Positions 26,088 through 34,910 of a DNA stretch of 64,000 bases are shown here, in pieces (the stretch's first letter is position 1; the number at the start of each line of letters is the position of its first letter). Position numbers and translations under genes: made by a program. The stretch covers positions 3,720,001-3,784,000 of the forward strand of contig NZ_CP138995.1 in NCBI RefSeq assembly GCF_044596045.1, in the 5' to 3' direction. The notes under the pieces were generated by a model that saw only the letters and a list, made by a program, of their open reading frames with translations, was not told where the DNA came from and made no database searches. This DNA is from Flagellimonas sp947499585 (GTDB lineage Bacteria; Bacteroidota; Bacteroidia; Flavobacteriales; Flavobacteriaceae).

Positions 26088-27848
26088 CTACTTAATATTT
26101 AAACTGAAAGGCATTTTGGCTTGAATTCCCTTTTGTTTTGTAATCTGCTTGAATTCTTTTAAAAATTGATAGGCTTCCGTGCCAATTTCTTCTTGGATCA
26201 AAGCTTCTCCTATTTTTGATTTTGCTCCACCCAAATCTTCCATGAGGCGTGCAAAATCAGACTTATATTTTGGGTATTTTCTAATTCCGTAGGAATCTAA
26301 ATCTACCATTTCTGCTGCTGCTGCAATAGCATCATCCAAACTTCCCAATTCATCAATAAGTCCATTTTCTTTGGCATCCACACCGCTCCAAACCCTGCCT
26401 TGCGCCAAGGAATCTACTTCCGCAACGGTCATATTTCTTCCTGCTGCTACCCGTTCTAGAAAAGTTTCGTACGTATCTTCTATTCCTTCTTGAACTACAC
26501 TTCTGAATGAATCGCTCATGGGTTCAAATAGGGAATAGTCTATAGAATTCTTGTTCGTACCTACCTGCTCTGCATTTATTCCAATTTCGCTTGCCAATTC
26601 ATTTATATTGGGAATTGTTCCAAAAACACCGATAGACCCAGTGATGGTAGTTGGTTCAGCAAAAATTTTATCTCCAGCAACTCCAATGTAATATCCGCCT
26701 GAAGCAGCTACATTTCCAAAGGAAACCACAACAGGTTTTACCTTTTTCGCCAATTCAACCTCTCTCCAAATTATATCAGATACCAAAGCACTTCCGCCTG
26801 GTGAATTTACCCGCATTACTATAGCCTTTACACTTTCATTTTCCACAGCTTTTTGCAGCGCTCTTGTTAACAACCCCTGTCCTATGAAATCTTTGCCACC
26901 TTCCCCGTAATAAATTTCTCCTTGGGCATATACCACTGCAATTTTATCCTTCCCTTTTAGCAATCTTTTTTTGCTTGCTACCTGAATATAATCTTCAAAA
27001 TCCACATAATTAAGCTCTCCATTTTCATCCATTCCCATTCTGTTCTTAAGGAGCACTTCATATTCATCAAAATATACTTTTCCATCAATAAGACCGGACT
27101 TAACCGCATATTCTGGCGTTCTGCCGCCCAGAGTATCCGCAATCATATTCAACCTTTGACCGCTCATACCTCTTGAGGTTCCAATTTCACCTAACATTAC
27201 ATCCCAAATAGACGTAATCAACTCTTGTATCTGAGTCCTATTTTCTGGACTCATTTTGTTCGCCAAATATGGTTCTACGGCACTTTTGTACTTTCCATGA
27301 CGAATCACTTCCATTTTAACACCTGTCTTCTCTTGCAGATCCTTAAAGTAAAGGACCTCTGTGGCCAATCCTTTAAAGTCCATGGCACCAACTGGGTTTA
27401 AATACAATTCATCTGCCACAGTAGCCAAATAATAATCTTTTTGGGTATAAAAATCAGAGTGGGCGTAGATGAATTTTTCGCTGGATTTAAAATCCAAGAG
27501 TGCCTTTCTTATCTCTTGTACTTGTGCAAGTCCCGCTTGCACAAAGCTTGTGGTTAAGCTAATTCCCTTGATTTTATCATCTGCCTTGGCCACTTTTATA
27601 GTGTGTAAGATATCGTCAAGGCCAACCTCATCATCCCATAATCCGGCAAAAGGGTCTGTTTCATCCTTACCAACATAATCCTTAATGGGTTCTGTAAAAC
27701 TCAGCTCCAAAACAGTGTTATCCTTTACAACCACCCCGTCCTCTGCATTACCAATCAAAGCCACGAATATGAAGAACATTCCCATCAATATTCCGAACGC
27801 TACCAAACATCCTAAAATTGCAGCCAATAGATTTCTCAAAAAATTCAT
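26088..27848 (-). CDS. sppA: Signal peptide peptidase SppA, 67 kDa type
   Basis: SppA cleaves remnant signal peptides in the inner membrane. The 586-residue product is of the tandem-domain (67K) form with an N-terminal membrane anchor (residues 8-33). The catalytic Lys of the first half is in KYKSAVEP (Lys188) and the nucleophilic Ser of the second half is in NVAASGGYYIG (Ser383), giving the Ser-Lys dyad. The motif RVNSPGGSALVSD near 347 is also diagnostic. It is transcribed with the YhhQ-type gene and is divergent from the folK fusion. Confidence 0.93.
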   Translation of the reverse strand: MNFLRNLLAAILGCLVAFGILMGMFFIFVALIGNAEDGVVVKDNTVLELSFTEPIKDYVGKDETDPFAGLWDDEVGLDDILHTIKVAKADDKIKGISLTTSFVQAGLAQVQEIRKALLDFKSSEKFIYAHSDFYTQKDYYLATVADELYLNPVGAMDFKGLATEVLYFKDLQEKTGVKMEVIRHGKYKSAVEPYLANKMSPENRTQIQELITSIWDVMLGEIGTSRGMSGQRLNMIADTLGGRTPEYAVKSGLIDGKVYFDEYEVLLKNRMGMDENGELNYVDFEDYIQVASKKRLLKGKDKIAVVYAQGEIYYGEGGKDFIGQGLLTRALQKAVENESVKAIVMRVNSPGGSALVSDIIWREVELAKKVKPVVVSFGNVAASGGYYIGVAGDKIFAEPTTITGSIGVFGTIPNINELASEIGINAEQVGTNKNSIDYSLFEPMSDSFRSVVQEGIEDTYETFLERVAAGRNMTVAEVDSLAQGRVWSGVDAKENGLIDELGSLDDAIAAAAEMVDLDSYGIRKYPKYKSDFARLMEDLGGAKSKIGEALIQEEIGTEAYQFLKEFKQITKQKGIQAKMPFSLNIK

Positions 27849-27919
27849 TCAAAAAAAATTTTATTATGGCTCAAATATAACCATTGTTGTATTGTTTTGT
27901 TTACTTTGTTTCTCTGATT

Positions 27920-29059
27920 ATGAGTCAAAAACAAAAGGCATATCTTTCTTTGGGCAGTAACTTGGGCAACCGCTATCTGACCCTACAAAAAGCAATATTC
28001 AGCATCCAAAAGAAAGCAGGAGAGGTTCTGGCCTTGTCATCTGTTTACGAGAATCCAGCAGTTGGTTTTGAAGGTGAAGATTTCTTGAATGCCTGTATGG
28101 TTATCATTACGGAGCTACCTCCTACCGAATTGCTCAAAACCCTTCTTCAAATTGAACGAGATTTTGGCCGAGAACGAAACACTCAAGACAATTACCAGTC
28201 CAGAACATTGGATATTGACATTATTCTTTATGGAAACGAAATTATCCATACCTCAGAATTAGATATTCCGCACCCTAGAATGGATAGCAGGAATTTTGTC
28301 TTGAAACCATTGGCGGATATTGCCCCGCAATACTACCATCCCTTTCTTAACAAGGACATTCGGAATTTGTTACAGGAGTGCAAAGACCGAAGTAAGCTTA
28401 TCAAAACTAAACATAGACTATTTAAAAATCGATTTGAATTGTTTTCAAAGCTTCAATTCATTTCCATTGAAGGTAATATTGGGGCCGGAAAAACCACTTT
28501 ATGCAAAATGATTGCAGAAGATTTCAATGCAAAACTAGTCTTGGAGCGTTTTGCGGATAATCCCTTCCTTCCTAAATTTTATGAAGATCAAGCACGATAT
28601 GCTTTTCCGTTGGAAATGTCTTTTTTGGCGGATCGCTATCAACAGTTTACCGATGACACTTCTCAATTTGACCTTTTTAAGAGTTTTATGGTAAGTGACT
28701 ATGATATTTTCAAATCCTTGATTTTTGCCAAAATCACCCTGCAGAAAGAAGAGTTTAGCTTGTACAGAAAAGTTTTCAATTTCATGTACAAAGAAGTAAG
28801 AAAGCCGCAGATTTATCTTTATCTCTACCAGAATACCGAACGACTTTTAGCAAATATTAAAAAAAGAGGAAGGGATTACGAGCAAAGTATTGATGCGACC
28901 TATTTAGAGAAAATAAACCAGGGGTATATGGATTTTATAAAGGGGCACCCAAGCCAAAATAGTATGATTTTGGATATGAGCGATTTAGACTTTGTAAATA
29001 ATAAATCTGATTATGAATCCATTTTAGAGCAGCTGGATGAGCGAATTCTTTTGTTATAA
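27920..29059 (+). CDS. folK: Bifunctional HPPK (FolK) - deoxynucleoside kinase fusion
   Basis: The start chosen is the ATG at 27920 (MSQKQKAYLSLGSN), giving 379 residues. Residues 1 to about 158 are 6-hydroxymethyl-7,8-dihydropterin pyrophosphokinase: AYLSLGSNLGNR, a conserved SSVYENPAVGF, and RTLDIDIILYG with the Mg-binding Asp pair. Residues about 178-379 are a deoxynucleoside kinase of the dNK/dGK type: P-loop GNIGAGKT at 185-192, ERFADNPFLPKFY near 208, and the RGRDYEQSI lid near 315. The fusion joins folate synthesis to deoxynucleoside salvage. I recall this architecture from other Bacteroidota, so it is probably genuine rather than an assembly artefact. Confidence 0.9.
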   Translation: MSQKQKAYLSLGSNLGNRYLTLQKAIFSIQKKAGEVLALSSVYENPAVGFEGEDFLNACMVIITELPPTELLKTLLQIERDFGRERNTQDNYQSRTLDIDIILYGNEIIHTSELDIPHPRMDSRNFVLKPLADIAPQYYHPFLNKDIRNLLQECKDRSKLIKTKHRLFKNRFELFSKLQFISIEGNIGAGKTTLCKMIAEDFNAKLVLERFADNPFLPKFYEDQARYAFPLEMSFLADRYQQFTDDTSQFDLFKSFMVSDYDIFKSLIFAKITLQKEEFSLYRKVFNFMYKEVRKPQIYLYLYQNTERLLANIKKRGRDYEQSIDATYLEKINQGYMDFIKGHPSQNSMILDMSDLDFVNNKSDYESILEQLDERILLL

Positions 29060-29157
29060 TTTTATGAGAATTTTAGGAAAATGTTTGGATATAACGAATG
29101 GTTTTATTTTATTAGACCTCTCTAATGGAGAAACTAACTAACTCAAACTATATGTTT

Positions 29158-29183
29158 AGCCCTGAAAATTCAGGGCTTTTTTT
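29158..29183 (+). terminator. Rho-independent terminator after the folK fusion
   Basis: AGCCCTGA (29158-29165) and TCAGGGCT (29170-29177) pair around a four-base loop and run into seven Ts. It is canonical, about 100 bases after the stop, and lies just before the convergent methyltransferase. Confidence 0.85.
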
Positions 29184-29187
29184 GTTT

Positions 29188-29718
29188 TTAAGAGGTTATT
29201 TTTGACCAGATGTCCCATACTACGACTCCAGTACTTACAGAGATATTCAAAGAATGCTTTGTGCCAAATTGTGGAATCTCCAATACCACATCACTTGCTG
29301 AAACCACCTCTTGAGACACTCCTTTTACCTCATTCCCAAAAATGAGCGCCAAGATTTCGTTTTCATTGATTCCAAACTTATTCAGCATAATAGCATTTTC
29401 AGCTTGTTCCACTGCAATTGTCTTTACGCCAACGCGTTTTAGTTCCTCAACCAGTTCCAAGGTACTTTCTCGATACTCCCAGTCCACACTATCTGTTGCT
29501 CCCAGAGCGGTTTTCCTAATGTCTTTATGCGGAGGGGTTGCGGTAATACCGCATAAATATATCTTTTGCACCAAAAAAGCATCTGCAGTTCTGAATACAG
29601 AACCAATGTTGTTAAGACTACGGATGTTATCCAGAATAATAATTATAGGAGATTTTTCAGCTTCCTTGAAAGCTGCTATATCCAGACGCTCCAATTCGCT
29701 GTTTTCTAGTTTGCGCAT
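29188..29718 (-). CDS. TrmH/SpoU family RNA methyltransferase
   Basis: From the ATG at 29718 (MRKLENSELERL) the product has 176 residues; ATGs at 29721 and 29730 are possible alternatives. The SPOUT-fold knot motifs are visible: NIRSLNNIGSVFRTADAF (motif 1, near residue 31), LIFGNEVKGVS (motif 2, near 128), and IPQFGTKHSLNISVSTGV (motif 3, near 150). It methylates a ribose 2'-OH in tRNA or rRNA using SAM; the exact target is not evident. It converges with the folK fusion and is divergent from mutS. Confidence 0.9.
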   Translation of the reverse strand: MRKLENSELERLDIAAFKEAEKSPIIIILDNIRSLNNIGSVFRTADAFLVQKIYLCGITATPPHKDIRKTALGATDSVDWEYRESTLELVEELKRVGVKTIAVEQAENAIMLNKFGINENEILALIFGNEVKGVSQEVVSASDVVLEIPQFGTKHSLNISVSTGVVVWDIWSKITS

Positions 29719-29830
29719 CATATTTTTCAACTAAAACCCTCAAAATATCAACAAAAATTTTTGAAACATTTGGAAAGCGTTACATTCGTTCTAACCTGAT
29801 TATTGACAAAAATAAAGGAATAATATCGCT

Positions 29831-32452
29831 TTGGCAGCTACAACAAAAACAAAGAAAGTAACACCTTTAATGCAGCAATATAATGCTATCAAGACCAAAC
29901 ATCCTGATGCTTTATTGCTTTTTAGGGTCGGGGATTTCTATGAAACTTTTGGAGAAGATGCCATAAAGGCCTCCAAGATATTGGGTATTATCCTAACGCA
30001 CAGAAACAACGGTGGGGACAAAATGGAGTTGGCCGGTTTTCCACATCACTCTTTAAACACCTATTTGCCCAAGCTTGTAAAAGCGGGTCAGCGAGTTGCC
30101 ATCTGTGATCAGTTAGAAGACCCTAAACTAACCAAAAGTATTGTAAAACGTGGGGTTACTGAGCTGGTTACGCCTGGGGTTGCATTAAATGATGATATTT
30201 TATCCGCCAAAAGCAATAACTTTTTATGTGCCATACACTTTGGCCGCAACAAGTTTGGAATTTCTTTTTTGGATATTTCCACGGGAGAGTTTTTAACCTC
30301 CGAAGGGTCTGCGGAGCAAATGGACAAATTGCTGCAGAATTTTGCGCCAAATGAGGTTTTAGTCTCCAAAGCCCATAAAAAAGAATTTTTAGAGCTTTTT
30401 GGAACCCGGTTTCATAGTTTCTTTTTGGAGGATTGGATTTTTCAAGAAGATTACGCCAATGAAAGTCTAACCTCTCACTTTAAGACTAAGACCCTTCAGG
30501 GTTTTGGTATCAACCATTTAAACAGTGGTATTGTTTCTTCAGGAGCTGTATTGCATTATTTGTCTGAGACGCAACATAGACAATTACAGCACATCAATAA
30601 AATACAAAGGATCGCGGAAGAGGAATACGTTTGGATGGATCGGTTTACCATCAGAAACCTAGAGCTCTATCAATCCAACAACCTTAATGCCATTACGCTT
30701 ATAGACATCATTGACAAGACCATTTCCCCAATGGGCGGAAGGCTGTTAAAACGTTGGCTGGCACTTCCTTTAAAAAATCTGGAGAAGATTCAGCAACGCC
30801 ATCAAGTCGTTTCTTATCTAACAGCCGAGGAAGAAGAGCTTGAAAAAGTACAACACTGGATAAAACAAATGGGCGATTTGGAGCGCTTGATCTCTAAACT
30901 GGCCACGGGAAAAATAAACCCCAAAGAAGTCGTTCAATTAAAGAACTCTTTGGAGGCGGTTGCCCCCATTAGACAACTAGCCCTGAAAAGCTCCAATGCA
31001 TCTTTAAAAACCATTGGGGAGCAATTGGATGCTTGTGAACTGTTACGCTCAAAAATTAAAGAAGTCCTCAATGAAGAAGCTCCCATAAATCTCCAAAAGG
31101 GAAATGCCATAGCCCAAGGGTATTCTGAAGAATTGGATGAACTTCGTGGTTTAGCCTTTTCTGGCAAAGATTATCTGGACAAAATGTTAGCGCGGGAAAC
31201 GGAATCAACCGGAATTACTTCGCTTAAAATTGCTTCCAACAATGTTTTTGGCTACTATATTGAGGTACGCAATACCCATAAAGATAAAGTGCCGGAAACC
31301 TGGATCAGAAAACAAACACTGGTCAATGCGGAACGCTATATTACCGAAGAACTCAAAGAATACGAAGGCAAAATCTTAGGTGCCGAAGAACGTATTTATC
31401 AATTGGAACAGCAATTGTTTGAGCAACTTTTGGTTTGGATGCAGGAATACATAGCCCCTGTTCAAAAAAATGCCTATTTAATAGCCCAATTGGATTGTCT
31501 TTGTGGTTTTGCCCAATTGGCGAAGGAAAACAATTATGTTATTCCTGAAGTCAACGACTCCACAAAACTTGAAATAAAAGATGGACGGCATCCTGTAATT
31601 GAAAAACAGTTGCCTTTGGGCGAAAGTTATGTTGCCAATGATGTTCTCCTAAATAGAGATGAGCAACAGATCATCATGATCACTGGGCCCAATATGAGTG
31701 GTAAATCTGCCATATTAAGACAGACGGCCCTCATAGTGCTTTTAGCGCAAATGGGAAGCTTTGTACCTGCTGCTGCAGCCAGCATTGGTGTTGTGGATAA
31801 AATATTTACCCGTGTGGGTGCCAGTGACAACATTTCTATGGGAGAATCTACTTTTATGGTAGAGATGAATGAAACAGCTTCTATCCTAAACAATCTTTCT
31901 GAACGCAGTTTGGTACTGCTAGATGAAATTGGACGTGGGACGAGCACTTATGATGGCATTTCCATTGCATGGGCCATCTCAGAGTACCTACATGAGCATC
32001 CTGCCCGTGCAAAGACCTTGTTTGCCACACATTATCACGAACTTAATGAGATGACCACCACTTTTGGTCGAATTAAAAATTACAATGTTTCGGTAAAGGA
32101 ACTGAAGAACAATGTGCTTTTCCTTCGGAAACTGGTTCCCGGTGGCAGTGAACATAGTTTTGGTATTCATGTGGCAAAAATGGCCGGAATGCCCCAGCAG
32201 GTAATTCAAAAAGCCAATAAAATACTTCAAAAGCTGGAAAAATCGCATTCCAGTGAGGAAATGACAAATAAATTACAGGCCTCCCAAAACGAAATGCAAT
32301 TGAGCTTTTTTAATTTGGATGACCCTCTTTTAGAAGAAATAAAGGAAGAAATTTTACACCTGGACATTGATACGCTCACTCCTGTTGAGGCACTTATGAA
32401 GCTTAATGAAATTAAACGTTTGTTGAGTAAAAAGAAAACAGCATCCTCTTAA
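29831..32452 (+). CDS. mutS: DNA mismatch repair protein MutS
   Basis: MutS recognises base mismatches and small loops and recruits MutL. The 873-residue product has the mismatch-binding N-terminal domain with FRVGDFYETFGEDA (Phe-x-Glu wedge, near residue 36), connector, core and clamp regions. The ABC ATPase follows: Walker A GPNMSGKS near 619, the LDEIGRGTSTYDG Walker B/D-loop near 697, and a closing ATHYHEL. It starts at a TTG (MAATTKTKK); an AAAGGA lies about 12 bases upstream and no ATG fits before the conserved MQQY. Two tRNA genes follow. Confidence 0.95.
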   Translation: MAATTKTKKVTPLMQQYNAIKTKHPDALLLFRVGDFYETFGEDAIKASKILGIILTHRNNGGDKMELAGFPHHSLNTYLPKLVKAGQRVAICDQLEDPKLTKSIVKRGVTELVTPGVALNDDILSAKSNNFLCAIHFGRNKFGISFLDISTGEFLTSEGSAEQMDKLLQNFAPNEVLVSKAHKKEFLELFGTRFHSFFLEDWIFQEDYANESLTSHFKTKTLQGFGINHLNSGIVSSGAVLHYLSETQHRQLQHINKIQRIAEEEYVWMDRFTIRNLELYQSNNLNAITLIDIIDKTISPMGGRLLKRWLALPLKNLEKIQQRHQVVSYLTAEEEELEKVQHWIKQMGDLERLISKLATGKINPKEVVQLKNSLEAVAPIRQLALKSSNASLKTIGEQLDACELLRSKIKEVLNEEAPINLQKGNAIAQGYSEELDELRGLAFSGKDYLDKMLARETESTGITSLKIASNNVFGYYIEVRNTHKDKVPETWIRKQTLVNAERYITEELKEYEGKILGAEERIYQLEQQLFEQLLVWMQEYIAPVQKNAYLIAQLDCLCGFAQLAKENNYVIPEVNDSTKLEIKDGRHPVIEKQLPLGESYVANDVLLNRDEQQIIMITGPNMSGKSAILRQTALIVLLAQMGSFVPAAAASIGVVDKIFTRVGASDNISMGESTFMVEMNETASILNNLSERSLVLLDEIGRGTSTYDGISIAWAISEYLHEHPARAKTLFATHYHELNEMTTTFGRIKNYNVSVKELKNNVLFLRKLVPGGSEHSFGIHVAKMAGMPQQVIQKANKILQKLEKSHSSEEMTNKLQASQNEMQLSFFNLDDPLLEEIKEEILHLDIDTLTPVEALMKLNEIKRLLSKKKTASS

Positions 32453-32482
32453 AAAAGTTCTTTCTATTTTATAGAAATGTAT

Positions 32483-32490
32483 TAAATTTG
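32483..32490 (+). promoter_or_regulatory. -7 element of a probable tRNA promoter
   Basis: TAAATTTG matches TAnnTTTG and lies 45 bases before tRNA-Gly. No clear TTG is found at the right spacing upstream, so the match is partial. Confidence 0.4.
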
Positions 32491-32535
32491 CATCCGCATC
32501 GGCAAAATATGTTGTTTGCAAATGTTCTTTAAAAT

Positions 32536-32608
32536 GCGAAAATAGCTCAGCTGGTAGAGCATCACCTTGCCAAGGTGGAGGTCGCGGGTTCGAATCCCGT
32601 TTTTCGCT
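32536..32608 (+). tRNA. tRNA-Gly (GCC)
   Basis: The 73-base gene folds into a full cloverleaf. Acceptor GCGAAAA pairs with TTTTCGC, the D arm is GCTC/GAGC, and the anticodon stem TCACC/GGTGG encloses loop TTGCCAA with anticodon GCC. The T arm has the TTCGAAT loop and the discriminator is T. The 3' CCA is not encoded. It is followed by a hairpin-T-run and then tRNA-Leu. Confidence 0.95.
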
Positions 32609-32612
32609 CAAG

Positions 32613-32635
32613 ACGCTGGTTGACAGCGTTTTTTT
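32613..32635 (+). terminator. Hairpin with T-run between the two tRNA genes
   Basis: ACGCTG (32613-32618) and CAGCGT (32624-32629) enclose loop GTTGA and are followed by seven Ts. tRNA-Leu begins only 11 bases after the T-run, so this either ends the tRNA-Gly transcript or acts as a leaky or processing hairpin in a common precursor. Confidence 0.7.
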
Positions 32636-32646
32636 ATTTAAGTCCT

Positions 32647-32730
32647 GCTCGAGTGGTGGAATTGGTAGACACGCCGGACTTAAAATCCTGTGGGCATTAG
32701 CCCGTGCGGGTTCAAGTCCCGCCTCGAGTA
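32647..32730 (+). tRNA. tRNA-Leu (TAA)
   Basis: The 84-base class II tRNA has acceptor GCTCGAG pairing with CTCGAGT and anticodon loop CTTAAAA with anticodon TAA. A long variable arm carries a GGGC/GCCC stem, and the T-arm loop is TTCAAGT. Discriminator A, no encoded CCA. The anticodon stem CCGGA/TCCTG contains one C-T mismatch at its second pair. Confidence 0.95.
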
Positions 32731-32731
32731 C

Positions 32732-32772
32732 AAAACCCTGCAAATCAATTGATTTGTGGGGTTTTTGTTTTT
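32732..32772 (+). terminator. Terminator after tRNA-Leu
   Basis: A long imperfect hairpin is formed by AACCC...CAAATC pairing with GATTTG...GGGTT around AATT, followed by TTTGTTTTT. It starts 2 bases after the tRNA 3' end. Confidence 0.85.
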
Positions 32773-32814
32773 ATAAATCCACTTTACAAATTTATGCCGA
32801 TTTCCTCAAGCTAG

Positions 32815-32859
32815 GCATTCATCAATCAAAACCATGCATGTGTCAATTTCCTTCAAGTT
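32815..32859 (+). promoter_or_regulatory. Conserved block upstream of the first collagen-like lipoprotein
   Basis: This 45-base stretch aligns without gaps to 33955-33999, upstream of the paralogous gene. Both begin GCAT, share ATCAAT and TCAATTT, and end CAAGTT. It ends 52 bases before the ATG and is probably part of a promoter or regulator site copied with the gene. Confidence 0.5.
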
Positions 32860-32911
32860 AAAAGGGGCATATACACTACTTTTTTGATTCTAATAGAACT
32901 TTTATAAGGAT

Positions 32912-33757
32912 ATGAAATTAAATCGATTATTCTCCGCAGCCATAGTTATCCTAACACTATGTTCGGTTTCTTGCTCCACAGAAGATGGGTTGGATGGAGT
33001 TAAGGGCGACCCTGGTACTATAGGAGAAACTGGTGCAACCGGTATCAATTGTTGGGATACTAATAGTAATGGCGCAAACGATGACAATGAGGACATTAAC
33101 CAAGATGGGGAATTCAATGCCTTTGATTGCAGGGGAATGGATGGTGCTGATGGAGCGAACGGAGTTGACGGGGAAAATGGAACAAACGGAAACAACGGGG
33201 AAAACGGAGTTGACGGGGTTGGTCTTGAAGACATGATCAAATTCGGATTTATTGAGGTTGAATTACAAGGAACCAGACCAGACGGTGATGCCTTTACAGA
33301 TAATCAGATTTTTAGATATACCCCTGTCGATGGAGATGATATAGACACATACAACAGTGTAGTATCTAACAATCAAGGGAATGATATTGTATACCAATTT
33401 GAATTACGCCGTTTTTTAAGTACACCTGATGAAGTGTATCAGATTGCCTTTGCTGATATTTCATTATCCATAACCAAACCAGGGCAACTTCCATTAGTCT
33501 TTAATCAAGCTTCTGTACAAATAAATAACTACGCAGTTATCGGAAATGACAATAAATACTTTGTTTTGGATGATCAGTATGAAGATAATGGTGCCGGGGT
33601 CACTGATTTTGTGCTTTCAGATGTATCCTTTGATACCGTCACGAATAATCTCCAATTTTCCTACTCGTTTACCGTCGATGCTGCAAACAACGATTCTAAT
33701 AACGAACTCAACATATCCGGTAATGTAGATGTATTTGTTTTGGAACTGATAAATTAA
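32912..33757 (+). CDS. Collagen-like repeat lipoprotein (tandem copy 1)
   Basis: The 281-residue product has a lipoprotein signal (ILTLCSVSC, cysteine at residue 21) followed by STEDG. A Gly-x-y collagen-like stretch spans about residues 25-108, with repeats such as DGVKGDPGT and DGENGTNGNNGENG. It is interrupted by a Cys-flanked acidic insert (NCWDTNSNGANDDNEDINQDGEFNAFDC, split here by description only) that looks like a calcium-binding EF-hand-like or thrombospondin-3-like loop. The C-terminal 170 residues form a beta-rich domain shared with the next gene. It is likely on the outer membrane and possibly surface exposed. Its function is unknown. Confidence 0.8.
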   Translation: MKLNRLFSAAIVILTLCSVSCSTEDGLDGVKGDPGTIGETGATGINCWDTNSNGANDDNEDINQDGEFNAFDCRGMDGADGANGVDGENGTNGNNGENGVDGVGLEDMIKFGFIEVELQGTRPDGDAFTDNQIFRYTPVDGDDIDTYNSVVSNNQGNDIVYQFELRRFLSTPDEVYQIAFADISLSITKPGQLPLVFNQASVQINNYAVIGNDNKYFVLDDQYEDNGAGVTDFVLSDVSFDTVTNNLQFSYSFTVDAANNDSNNELNISGNVDVFVLELIN

Positions 33758-33954
33758 GGTTGATTTTTACTGAGATTGAATTTTATACTCACTTTTTTCC
33801 AATCCAAAAAGCCAAGGTTTTTCATACTGATTTTTTACACTTTATACTCTTAAGCATTACTTGATTGTTAAACTCAAAATCCTACCGAAAAATTCAAAGT
33901 AAGCATAGTTTCTTAAATACAACACATTCTTATAATGTGGCATATTGAGATTGA

Positions 33955-33999
33955 GCATCTATCAATTCAAACTAGTCGCACATCAATTTTGTCCAAGTT
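33955..33999 (+). promoter_or_regulatory. Conserved block upstream of the second collagen-like lipoprotein
   Basis: This is the counterpart of 32815-32859, aligned without gaps over 45 bases and ending 63 bases before the ATG. Confidence 0.5.
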
Positions 34000-34016
34000 T
34001 CTATATAAGGTCAAAT

Positions 34017-34024
34017 TATTTTTG
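34017..34024 (+). promoter_or_regulatory. -7 promoter element for the second lipoprotein
   Basis: TATTTTTG matches TAnnTTTG and is 38 bases before the ATG. A TTG exists about 25 bases upstream, somewhat beyond the preferred spacing. Confidence 0.45.
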
Positions 34025-34062
34025 TCACAAATAACAGTACAACCCTTATTAAAACAATACTT

Positions 34063-34800
34063 ATGAAATCACTTAGATTAATAACCTTGACAATACTTGC
34101 CTTAACAATTTGTATGGCTTCCTGCTCTGGAGAAGATGGAAGAGATGGAATCAATGGAATGAATGGAGAAGATGGAACTAATGGAGTCAATGGAGTTGAT
34201 GGCACCAATGGAATAGATGGTGAAAACGGGGTGGGTTTTGACGAACTGACCAAATTTGGATATGTTACCATGGAGATGCAAGGCACAAGACCAGATAATC
34301 TTGCATTTATAGATTCTACTTCATTCAAGTTTTTCCCGGTTGGCGCAAATTTTCTTCAAGTTGTTCCACCTGATTTTCCCACAAACTCAGTTCGTTTTTC
34401 TCAACAGGGATCAGATACCTTTCATGAATTTGGTATGGCTCGCTTTCTTAGTGCTCCAGATGATTTTTATCAAAATACCGGCCTAGGGTTATTTCTAAAT
34501 GTTAAGAATTTAGGGCAACCTACGCAGAGTATAGAGTTTGCCTATATAAGTATTGTCAATTACTCCGTAATAGGAGATGACAATATGTATTTTGTAATCA
34601 ATGACGGATTTTCAAGCACTCCATTTCTAAATGCTGAATTGGCCGATTTTGAATTTTCCAATATTGCCTATGACGCCACTACCCAAATCCTTACCTTATC
34701 ATATTCGGTTTCAGTTGTTGCACTTAATAATAGTAGTGGTAATGACTTAACTATAACTGGAACAGCAGATGTGACCCTTTTGGTACCAATCACCCCATAA
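34063..34800 (+). CDS. Collagen-like repeat lipoprotein (tandem copy 2)
   Basis: This 245-residue paralogue of the preceding gene has a lipoprotein signal ending CMASC with the cysteine at residue 21, followed by SGEDG. A shorter collagen-like run of NG/DG triplets (NGMNGEDGTNGVNG and so on) extends to about residue 56. The shared C-terminal domain contains KFGYVTMEMQGTRPD near 65, FGMARFLSAPDDFYQ near 125, and VNYSVIGDDNMYFV near 165. Compared with copy 1 it lacks the Cys-flanked acidic insert, so the copies have diverged mainly in the stalk. A bidirectional terminator follows. Confidence 0.8.
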   Translation: MKSLRLITLTILALTICMASCSGEDGRDGINGMNGEDGTNGVNGVDGTNGIDGENGVGFDELTKFGYVTMEMQGTRPDNLAFIDSTSFKFFPVGANFLQVVPPDFPTNSVRFSQQGSDTFHEFGMARFLSAPDDFYQNTGLGLFLNVKNLGQPTQSIEFAYISIVNYSVIGDDNMYFVINDGFSSTPFLNAELADFEFSNIAYDATTQILTLSYSVSVVALNNSSGNDLTITGTADVTLLVPITP

Positions 34801-34848
34801 AACACATACATACCAAGACTATTGAATGGTCTTACTGATGATTAACAT

Positions 34849-34875
34849 AAAAGCCAAGGTTTTACCTTGGCTTTT
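34849..34875. terminator. Bidirectional terminator between convergent genes
   Basis: Perfect 12-base arms AAAAGCCAAGGT (34849-34860) and ACCTTGGCTTTT (34864-34875) have a three-base loop. The A/T ends serve as T-runs in both directions. It lies between the second collagen-like lipoprotein and the convergent outer-membrane gene. Confidence 0.85.
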
Positions 34876-34910
34876 ATGTTTTATGTAGTTAACTGCTTAA
34901 CAAAGTGACA

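Larger units (their letters stand above)
33758..34062. other. 305-bp intergenic region between the tandem lipoproteins
   Basis: There is no coding frame of note. The region contains AAAAAGCCAAGGTTTTT at about 33806-33822, which repeats the left half of the terminator found after the second copy (34849-34875) but without its partner arm. It also contains the 45-base block shared with the first copy (33955-33999) and a TATTTTTG -7-like element (34017-34024). Confidence 0.6.

Noticed and set aside
29064..29141. 25-codon frame after the folK fusion (MRILGKCLD...)
   Set aside because: Too short, no recognisable motif, and it lies in the 3' region just before the terminator.
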